A DNA stretch of 5,382 nucleotides, taken from the NCBI GenBank assembly GCA_002359315.1, contig DEMS01000015.1, forward strand, positions 143,952 to 149,333, read 5' to 3'. Within the stretch, counting starts at the first letter, position 1. Every line of letters begins with the position of its first letter. Made by a program: the position numbers and the translations under genes. The notes beneath the pieces were generated by a model. That model worked only from the letters and a program-made list of their open reading frames with translations. It ran no database searches and was not told the DNA's origin. Origin of the DNA: Bacteroidetes bacterium UBA2664 (GTDB lineage: Bacteria; Bacteroidota; Rhodothermia; Balneolales; Balneolaceae). Of this stretch, positions 1-5,382 are shown in pieces.

Positions 1-1112
1 TCATGGGGGGTATCATGGGGGGTGCCTTCAGAATAGTCCATTTCAGGAGCCGGAAATGCCATTCGAAGAAAATTATCAGAAAAATTAAAACAGTCTCTAG
101 AGTAGGTTTCTAAAATACGGGGCACGCCCGATCCTAACTGTTCAACCAGACCAAGATCCCGAAATACCCTCATCAACTCTTTGTTTCGTGGAACAGAAAA
201 TCCTTCGAAGAATTCTGTCTTGCTTAAACCTTCCGGCAACCCTCCCGCAGAGGTAATTTCGACTCTGTCCGAAAATATCTCAAATTTGGGCGGTACCTCT
301 TTGGAGTAGTCGTTATGGACAAAAGCATTAATTACGGCTTCACGCAATGCTACTGGATTCCAAAGTCGAGTATTTTCCCGTTCCTTCGGTGTGATCTTAG
401 TTGAAGTGGTATTTAAAACATCAATTTTGTCTAAAACCTGTTTCGTGGCTTTGATTAATGATTCCTGTCCGTATTCATTACTTTCTACTAAATCTGACCT
501 TCCTGTTCCATTATATTTGGCTACTTTAACAGACAGATTATTCTGGTCTGCCAATAAATAAGCAGCATAATTGTATTTTCGATCCTCGGTTAAAAGTTCC
601 AAGTTTCGGGCAAACTGTTTATTCAGAGCATTACCCGCAGCTTCATAATAAATTTTAAGTTGCTCAAATGTTAAGTCTTGCCGTGGAGAAGTGATTTTCC
701 CGATAGAATTCCGAGTGCGTTTAGAGAATAGCTCTTCGATCATTTTAACCGGCATCGGTTCAGCAGCAGTCCCTATACGAATGTAGCACCCTCTCTCCGA
801 CATACCATACTTTTTCAAGTAGTAAGGCTTTTCAGGTCCACTTGCTACAATAATTTTTATGACATCTTTGCTCTCTCGCTCTTCATGAACCACATCAAAC
901 AGTCCCATGCATGAGGGAAGAATATTGTTTTTAAGGCGATCCTTAATCTTCAGCATATCGCTGTCTGAATCAAGGAGACCAGCTACAATGCCCTTTTTAT
1001 CTAAACCAATATAAATAATACCACCTTCTTGGTAATTCAAGAATGCAACGACTTCTTTTTCGAGGTCTCCGGTAAGCTCTTGTTTATATTCTATTCGGTT
1101 CGTTTCAGGCAT
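1..1112 (-). CDS. Schlafen AlbA_2 / HATPase_c_4 protein (COG2865-like), 3' end outside window
   Basis: The first 370 residues are present and the frame runs off the left edge without a stop, so the gene is partial. Residues about 1-120 look like the Schlafen AlbA_2 domain: an ExxxxEYK start (E3, E8, K10), then a GGIIYIGLD strand-turn and a RGCYIRIG strand near its end. Residues about 230-345 look like the HATPase_c_4 region: NAFVHNDY at 262-269, VPRN at 307-310, and DLGLVEQLGSG ending at G329. Members of this family are usually 400-550 residues long and often end in a winged helix, so roughly 50-150 residues should be missing. They are annotated as predicted transcriptional regulators or 'RecG-like' ATP-binding proteins; relatives of the AlbA_2 fold include Schlafen RNases, so a nuclease or regulatory role are both open. 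ATG at 1112 is the first ATG after an in-frame TAA upstream, and it has no clear Shine-Dalgarno. The family assignment is firm; the function is not. Confidence 0.88.
   Translation of the reverse strand, partial: MPETNRIEYKQELTGDLEKEVVAFLNYQEGGIIYIGLDKKGIVAGLLDSDSDMLKIKDRLKNNILPSCMGLFDVVHEERESKDVIKIIVASGPEKPYYLKKYGMSERGCYIRIGTAAEPMPVKMIEELFSKRTRNSIGKITSPRQDLTFEQLKIYYEAAGNALNKQFARNLELLTEDRKYNYAAYLLADQNNLSVKVAKYNGTGRSDLVESNEYGQESLIKATKQVLDKIDVLNTTSTKITPKERENTRLWNPVALREAVINAFVHNDYSKEVPPKFEIFSDRVEITSAGGLPEGLSKTEFFEGFSVPRNKELMRVFRDLGLVEQLGSGVPRILETYSRDCFNFSDNFLRMAFPAPEMDYSEGTPHDTPH
3..26 (-). repeat. 12-bp in-frame tandem repeat encoding Thr-Pro-His-Asp
   Basis: Two 12-base units occupy 3-14 and 15-26 on the plus strand (atggggggtatc and atggggggtgcc) and differ at two bases. 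Read on the minus strand they give GTPH-DTPH, and the two bases left at the edge fit a further Asp codon, so the array probably continues outside the window. Each unit carries a run of six G. Because the unit is 12 bases, copy-number change would lengthen or shorten the protein linker without shifting frame. It lies just after the ATPase-like region, where this family commonly has a linker before a C-terminal DNA-binding domain. I recall similar TPHD-type repeats in relatives, but that cannot be confirmed here. Confidence 0.7.
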
Positions 1113-1236
1113 GTTTAAGCATCTACGGAGATTCTGAAAATTTGGATTTTTAAATAGGTCAAAAATATGAATTTATAACTAACTGAACTCATAGAATTCG
1201 ATAAAATATCCAGTATTTCATGTTTTAATATTGTTT
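1113..1236. other. AT-rich intergenic region between the SbcC-like and AlbA_2 genes
   Basis: This 124-base gap separates two genes in the same direction. It contains the possible promoter box at 1160-1167. It also holds a weak AT hairpin at 1201-1221 (arms 1201-1208 and 1214-1221 around a five-base loop, with one G-U pair in the minus-strand RNA), which lies 16 bases past the SbcC-like stop. No U-run follows the hairpin, so it is not a convincing intrinsic terminator. The gap length suggests that the AlbA_2 gene has its own promoter and is not tightly coupled to the nuclease pair. I see no coding frame, tRNA or attachment-like repeat in it. Confidence 0.6.
1160..1167 (-). promoter_or_regulatory. 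Possible Bacteroidota-type -7 promoter box before the AlbA_2 gene
   Basis: The minus strand reads TATTTTTG here, an exact match to the TAnnTTTG -7 consensus known from Bacteroidota sigma factors. It lies 47 bases before the ATG at 1112, which would give a leader of about 40 bases. I see no good TTG-type -33 element at the expected distance upstream, and in AT-rich DNA an 8-base match with two free positions can arise by chance. The support is therefore positional only. Confidence 0.3.
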
Positions 1237-3672
1237 TTATAGCTTCACAAGATTTTGACTCTTTAGATATTGTTGGTGATCCGGATGGCACGTCATCAAC
1301 AACACCTGCTGATCTTTGGCAAACTCTTCTATCGCTTTTGTGGCCAGCTCTCTTCGTTCAGGGTCCATGTCCACCATAGGGTCATCCAGGATAATGAATC
1401 CGGACAGTTTCTGAAGGAAATGCTCAGTAAGGGCAAAACGCCAGGCCAAAGCGACTGTGTCTTTTGTTCCGTGTGATAGCAGGTTATAGGTAAGCGGCCG
1501 ACCATCATCTGTTTTAAATGTTGAAGGCATATCACCATTCATATTAATTTCTTCAAACCGTCCACCAACCATTTGTTGCAGCCAGCGCAGGAAACTCTTT
1601 TCCAGACCACTGTAAGTATTGGCATCCATAGCCTCCAGAAGACTTTGGGTTCGCTCCCGTACCTTTGAAAGCGTTTCACCCTCTTTATGAGTGCGTTCAA
1701 ATTCAGACTCTGCCTCTTCCATCATTTTTTGAAGTTCTTCGGATGAGGTGTCCGGAGCATCCTTCTCAAGATTAACTTTCTCGATTTTTTTCTCACTGAT
1801 CTCTTGTGCCAAATCACGGATTTCATGATCCAGTGATTCTACCTTTTCAATAAACTCATCCGCTGAATCGTAACCGGCCGGTAATTCCGGTAGTTTTTCA
1901 ATTTCTGCTTTTAAATCTTTCAAGAGTTTGGAGGTTTCCGCCAACTCCATAATCACATCCTCAACCGATTCATACTCCTTCTGCCATTCGGTAATCTGAT
2001 CTTGGGCTGTATCCGCATCTTTTTTAAGGCTTTCAAATACAGTCCGGGCATCCACAAGATCATCACTAATTTCACTCACTGATCTTACCTGATCCAGATC
2101 GCCAAGCTCTTTCAATTCTTCTTTTAATGCCTCAATATTATCTTCACCCAGTTCAGATTTATATAGACTTTCTGCCTGATTCAACTGCTGCTTATTTTGG
2201 CTGTAAAGCCCAGCCAGGGATTCTGCACTTTGAATGGATTCCACACCCAGTTTTTCAAACTGAGTCTTCAGATCTTGCTCTTTTTCTGATACACTTTTCA
2301 CGACCTTTTCAAGATCACCTTCCCCGGAAAACACATCTATTTTCACTCCATCAATGGAAAGAGTAAATCCTCCGGAAGTTTTTTTCTCAACTGTTTTCTT
2401 CGCTTTTACCTCAATATCTTCTTCCGATTTACCGGCTTCATTGAATCCTAAGGTTTGATCTGACTCACTTACAATGCGGAGGGTTAACCGGGCTCCATCA
2501 ATCCGGGACTTCAGATTGCCGATCTCATTGTTCAGCTTTCTTAAATACTGAATATCAATCGGTTCAATTTTTTGAGCCTCATCAACTTCTTTTTTTGCAT
2601 CTTTTACCTTTTCAGAAAACTCTTCCAACTTCTTGATTTTTGCAGTGAGTTGTTCGGCGCGCTGCTTATTTTGAGCCTTCTTCTGCTCTTCCTGAAGTTT
2701 ATCAATTTTCTCCTGATGTTCTTTCTTTTTGGGCTCTAAGGTCTTTATTTGATCTTCCAACACCGGCCACTTTTTGCTTACACTAAGCAAGCTCTTTTTC
2801 TTCAGTTCTGCATTTTCCGCTTGCTGCTCTTTATCCTTTCTCTGGTTTATTCCTTTCTTGAGTGGTTCGAGTTTCTCATACTCTTCTTTCCTCTCTTTTT
2901 GACGGTTAATAAACCCGGAAAGGTGTTCGTTAAGCTGATCCAGTTTGTTCTCGAACTGTTGCGCTTCTCCAAGGTCCTTACGTAACTGTTCTTTTATGTA
3001 ATATGCATCCAGGATTTTACCGACACCAACTTTGTAGGGATGATTGATCCCCCGGTTATTTTCCGGATAATCCTGATCCCGGTCCCACCGCTTAAAGAAA
3101 TCCTCATAACGGACATCCAAAAGCTCCCGAAAACGATCGACCGATACCCCACCGGTCTCCATTAAATTCTGTCGTAAAAGATCACCCAGCTCTTTACGGA
3201 CGGGATTCTGCTTCTCCATTTCTCTGATCGTATGGTGAAGTCCGGATTGATCGGCAAGAAGAATGGTTCTAATAGTAGCCGGAGAAACCGGTAACAGCTC
3301 CTCGATCTGATTTTGTACCTCTTCCTCATCAGTGATTTCTGATCCATCAGGCAGGTGTAAGCTTGCACTACCACTTCGGGTTCCTTTTTTCCAGGTTTTG
3401 GTGATCCGGATTTCTGACTCATTTTCATCTTCAAGCGTAAGACTGACCCGGATAGTATCTCCACCCGAAACCGGAAAATAACTTCCCATGGTATCTTCTA
3501 ACTGTTTGGCCGTCAGATATGTGGTTGTTAGTAGTCCATTTAAAATTGCATGAAACACGGTTGATTTCCCGGCTTCATTTGGCCCAAGAAGTACATTCAG
3601 TCCGGCATCCAATGAAATCTCTTTTTCGCGAATACCTGCAAATGGATGTAGTTTGATGGACTTTAGTTTCAT
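1237..3672 (-). CDS. SbcC/Rad50-like ATPase, YhaN type, without zinc hook
   Basis: This 811-residue SMC-like ATPase should be the large subunit of a nuclease complex with the SbcD-like protein encoded just upstream, using ATP binding to gate access to DNA ends. The N-terminal half of the ATPase has Walker A GPNEAGKST (30-38) and a Q-loop around Q142 (LLADQSG). Long charged heptad-like coiled coils fill about 220-375 and 455-710. The C-terminal half has a signature-like SHGTKD (733-738), Walker B FIILDDP (759-765), D-loop VDMD (767-770) and H-loop TCH with H796. The only cysteine is C795, so the CxxC zinc hook of classical Rad50/SbcC is absent. Between the coils, about 390-455 is a short beta-rich stretch, as in B. 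subtilis YhaN-type proteins. It is shorter than typical SbcC (about 1,000 residues) or YhaN (about 960). ATG at 3672 overlaps the preceding stop (ATGA) and follows a strong ribosome binding site. Class assignment is confident; orthology to YhaN itself is less certain. Confidence 0.93.
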   Translation of the reverse strand: MKLKSIKLHPFAGIREKEISLDAGLNVLLGPNEAGKSTVFHAILNGLLTTTYLTAKQLEDTMGSYFPVSGGDTIRVSLTLEDENESEIRITKTWKKGTRSGSASLHLPDGSEITDEEEVQNQIEELLPVSPATIRTILLADQSGLHHTIREMEKQNPVRKELGDLLRQNLMETGGVSVDRFRELLDVRYEDFFKRWDRDQDYPENNRGINHPYKVGVGKILDAYYIKEQLRKDLGEAQQFENKLDQLNEHLSGFINRQKERKEEYEKLEPLKKGINQRKDKEQQAENAELKKKSLLSVSKKWPVLEDQIKTLEPKKKEHQEKIDKLQEEQKKAQNKQRAEQLTAKIKKLEEFSEKVKDAKKEVDEAQKIEPIDIQYLRKLNNEIGNLKSRIDGARLTLRIVSESDQTLGFNEAGKSEEDIEVKAKKTVEKKTSGGFTLSIDGVKIDVFSGEGDLEKVVKSVSEKEQDLKTQFEKLGVESIQSAESLAGLYSQNKQQLNQAESLYKSELGEDNIEALKEELKELGDLDQVRSVSEISDDLVDARTVFESLKKDADTAQDQITEWQKEYESVEDVIMELAETSKLLKDLKAEIEKLPELPAGYDSADEFIEKVESLDHEIRDLAQEISEKKIEKVNLEKDAPDTSSEELQKMMEEAESEFERTHKEGETLSKVRERTQSLLEAMDANTYSGLEKSFLRWLQQMVGGRFEEINMNGDMPSTFKTDDGRPLTYNLLSHGTKDTVALAWRFALTEHFLQKLSGFIILDDPMVDMDPERRELATKAIEEFAKDQQVLLMTCHPDHQQYLKSQNLVKL

Positions 3673-4769
3673 CCCTTCACCTCCCGGATTAGCTCGTAGG
3701 CCATCTGCAGTTCGTCTTCTTTCTCTTCCGGAATAGACGAGAGTAGTTGCTCGGGAAAGGAACCTTCGGTAAACTCCTTGCGAATCTGTTCTTCAGTCAC
3801 TTTTCTTCTCAGGTTTGTGTCATCCAGTTTCAGTTCCAGGACAGAGTCACGGATTTGATGGCGTTGCTCCAGCCATTGATCGTACAGGTCCGGATCCAGC
3901 CGACCTGCAACCGAAAGTTTTACAACGCTCTTTTTATACTCCTCTTTTTGAAACTCCTTCAGCAGCTTCTCAATGTCGCTTTGATGATTTAATGTGTGCT
4001 CAACTCGTAAAAACCGGTAGCTCCCCGTACTTAATATTTCGGTTTGTATAGATTTCTTTTGATCAATGATATGTAGAAAAGCATGGCCTTCATGCCGACA
4101 ATCAAACCCGTCCGGCTCCGGTGTACCGGGATTGAAGACCATATCTTTTTTACCTGGTTTCTCCGGCCAGGTGATGTGGGTATGTCCCATTAGCCAGATA
4201 TCCACTCCTGAATCCTGTAACTCTCGGACGGTCATTGGATAATATCGCTGGTCAAAATCGGGCGAGACCCCTTCAATACTTCCATGCGCAATACCGATAT
4301 GTATTTTTTCGGAGCCTTTTTCCTCATCTTTCACCCATCCGATAGCATTCTCCGATGAGTGTTTAGCATGGCATGGAGCGGGATAGACGATCGCACTCAG
4401 ATCATATTCACTCAAATCCACAGGCACTTTCTCACCCAGAACCAAAACGCTTTCACCAGCGTCTTTTTTGAACCGATCCCAAAGCGGACTGTCTGCCGTG
4501 ATGTAATCGTGGTTGCCGGGCAATACCAACACAACATTTCCCTCAAATCGGTTGATCGCCTGTACCGCACGTTGAATCTCGGAAACCTTCATGCTTGTTT
4601 TATCAAACAAATCTCCGGCTATGGCAAGAATATCTGCATCTTTTTCATTCGCCATTCCCACTAGCTTTTCGAGGGATTCATAGCGGGCCTGGACCAGTGT
4701 TTCCTGAGCTTCAGGGTGGTTTTGGAAACGGAGTCCAAGGTGGAGGTCGGCGATGTGGAAGATTTTCAT
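3669..4769 (-). CDS. SbcD/Mre11-like metallophosphoesterase nuclease, YhaO type
   Basis: This 366-residue protein is the likely DNA exonuclease/endonuclease subunit paired with the SbcC-like ATPase. All five metallophosphoesterase motifs are intact: DLH (D8, H10), GDLFD (52-56), GNHDY (85-89), the AHGS strand (H162) and GHTH (195-198). These supply the ligands for a two-metal (usually manganese) centre and the catalytic histidine of GNHD. An NPGT-P stretch follows at about residue 213, as usual in Mre11/SbcD/YhaO proteins. The C-terminal 100 or so residues are charged and helical, matching the region that caps DNA or contacts the ATPase coiled coil. There is no signal peptide or membrane segment, so it is cytoplasmic. 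The length is near that of YhaO and SbcD (about 400). The start at 4769 puts the metal-binding DLH at the normal distance from the N-terminus. The start lies 12 bases after the stop of the upstream remnant and has only a weak GAG-like ribosome site. Its stop overlaps the next start by ATGA. Confidence 0.94.
   Translation of the reverse strand: MKIFHIADLHLGLRFQNHPEAQETLVQARYESLEKLVGMANEKDADILAIAGDLFDKTSMKVSEIQRAVQAINRFEGNVVLVLPGNHDYITADSPLWDRFKKDAGESVLVLGEKVPVDLSEYDLSAIVYPAPCHAKHSSENAIGWVKDEEKGSEKIHIGIAHGSIEGVSPDFDQRYYPMTVRELQDSGVDIWLMGHTHITWPEKPGKKDMVFNPGTPEPDGFDCRHEGHAFLHIIDQKKSIQTEILSTGSYRFLRVEHTLNHQSDIEKLLKEFQKEEYKKSVVKLSVAGRLDPDLYDQWLEQRHQIRDSVLELKLDDTNLRRKVTEEQIRKEFTEGSFPEQLLSSIPEEKEDELQMAYELIREVKG
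3680..3684 (-). promoter_or_regulatory. Strong Shine-Dalgarno of the SbcC-like gene
   Basis: The minus strand reads GGAGG seven bases before ATG 3672, inside the last codons of the SbcD-like gene. It is the only near-perfect Shine-Dalgarno I found at a gene start in the window, and it fixes the start choice. Together with the 4-base ATGA overlap it indicates translational coupling of the two subunits. Confidence 0.8.
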
Positions 4770-4781
4770 TAAGACACTCGT

Positions 4782-5357
4782 TTATCTTTGAATATAATCA
4801 TCATGCCATGTTTTTAATATTTGAAAATCAGTTTCTAAATCATTGGGATCAGGCATATTTAAAGGAGTTTCTCTCGATTGAGAATGTTCATACTTCGAAT
4901 ACTTGGTCATTAGATTATCGAATAATTCGCAGTCTTCATTGGTAATTTTAGACAAGTTTAAAATTTTATTATCTGTTTGTACTGATCTTCTAAAACGATG
5001 AATAATATCATACAGAAGCACATCCTCAATCATACGTTCAAGTAATATGCGAAAGTCACTACACATTGATTTTGCTAAGGGATCGTAAAATTCACCACCT
5101 AGTTCTTCAAAAACTCTTTTAGCTGGTGGTAATCGGTTTGTGATTAATGTATTTAAAACCCTATGTGGTTTTTTTACGTTTATGGGAATATCTCCAGGAT
5201 TTCCAGTGCCCCAAATTTCACTTCTAATTCCAATGAAATGTGAGTTAATTCCTGCTTTTTTTGAAAATTGATCCAACAAGCTCACCAATGATAATCTATG
5301 GGTAAGTACAATTACTTGTCTATCAACAGATAATTTCACCAATCTCTCCACTACCAT
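4782..5357 (-). pseudogene. C-terminal remnant of an SMC/ABC-like AAA ATPase
   Basis: The 191 codons encode only the end of a larger ATPase. The first 30 residues, VVERLV then RQVIVLTHR, look like the helix after the D-loop and the H-loop strand (TH) of AAA_13/RloC-like ATPases found in accessory and defence loci. The rest carries a tail I associate with this kind of protein: an ERMIEDVLL helix, HRFRRSV, EDCELFDNLMTKYSKYEHSQ and a final TDFQILKTWHDDY. Walker A, signature and Walker B are missing, although full proteins of this type normally have several hundred residues before this point. An in-frame TAG at 5376-5378 precedes the ATG by six codons and no ribosome site is visible, so the reading frame is closed before any ATPase core. 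It is likely a truncated, non-functional gene, though expression as a short protein cannot be excluded. Sampled lines run about 23-38% GC, well below the SbcD-like gene next to it. The exact parent family is uncertain. Confidence 0.65.
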
Positions 5358-5382
5358 TTCGGGGACTACTAAAAACTACCCG
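5358..5382. other. Sequence beyond the break in the ATPase remnant
   Basis: These last 25 bases replace the D-loop and Walker B coding sequence expected upstream of the remnant. They include a GGGG run (5361-5364), a repeated ACTAC (5365-5369 and 5375-5379), and a CGGG/CCCG pair (5360-5363 and 5379-5382). The G-rich start next to a gene break could be the end of an insertion sequence, or simply a deletion junction or contig end. The stretch is too short to decide. Confidence 0.15.

Noticed and set aside
1201..1221. Hairpin after the SbcC-like gene as an intrinsic terminator
   Set aside because: The stem is almost all A-T with a G-U pair, and no U-run follows, so it does not meet the usual pattern.
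3162..3464. Minus-strand open frame of 100 codons inside the SbcC-like gene
   Set aside because: It is another frame of a gene with intact ATPase motifs, with no ribosome site and no recognisable product.
1237..4769. Calling the pair classical sbcD and sbcC
   Set aside because: The ATPase lacks the CxxC hook, is shorter than SbcC, and has an S-x-G-T signature and apex insert closer to YhaN-type proteins, so no gene symbol was given.
4595..4945. Plus-strand open frame of 116 codons across the start of the SbcD-like gene
   Set aside because: It lies opposite the conserved DLH and GDLFD motifs and the end of the remnant. Its translation has no recognisable domain, so it is a shadow of the minus-strand genes.
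5358..5382. Walker B in another frame (VVFSSP) upstream of the ATPase remnant, suggesting a simple frameshift
   Set aside because: The two acidic residues of the expected DDP would both be Ser, and only a couple of residues would remain between it and VVERLV, too few for the D-loop. Chance similarity is more likely.

Overview
All four genes in this window lie on the minus strand, so the window reads biologically from right to left. The DNA suggests a bacterium of moderate to low GC content. Most starts lack a strong Shine-Dalgarno sequence, and a TAnnTTTG-type promoter element precedes one gene. These traits fit the Bacteroidota/Balneolota/Rhodothermota group, but this placement is tentative because no rRNA or marker gene is present.

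Layout in transcription order. (1) Bases 5357 to 4782 hold the C-terminal part of an SMC/ABC-like AAA ATPase of the accessory, defence-island kind. It has the H-loop strand and a conserved C-terminal tail but no Walker A, signature or Walker B, and an in-frame stop lies six codons before its first ATG. It is best read as a decayed remnant, and it is clearly more AT-rich than its neighbour. (2) Bases 4769 to 3669 encode an intact SbcD/Mre11-like metallophosphoesterase of the YhaO type. (3) Bases 3672 to 1237 encode an intact SbcC/Rad50-like ATPase of the YhaN type. Its start overlaps the nuclease stop by ATGA and has the only strong ribosome binding site found at a gene start here. It lacks a CxxC zinc hook and has a small beta-rich insert in its place. 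(4) After a 124-bp AT-rich gap with a possible Bacteroidota-type promoter, bases 1112 to 1 encode the first 370 residues of a Schlafen/AlbA_2-HATPase_c_4 protein (COG2865 type). It runs off the left edge inside a 12-bp tandem repeat coding for Thr-Pro-His-Asp.

How they work together: genes 2 and 3 should form a two-subunit, ATP-gated DNA end-processing nuclease, made in matched amounts by translational coupling. The genes on either side are accessory types often seen in variable or defence-rich regions, so the likeliest picture is a core-like repair pair within or beside a mobile region. Nothing here proves a new system. The most interesting points are the hookless Rad50-like protein with a second P-loop-like motif in its insert, the broken ATPase next to the right edge, and the in-frame repeat at the left edge. 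No tRNA, rRNA, CRISPR array or complete mobile element was seen.
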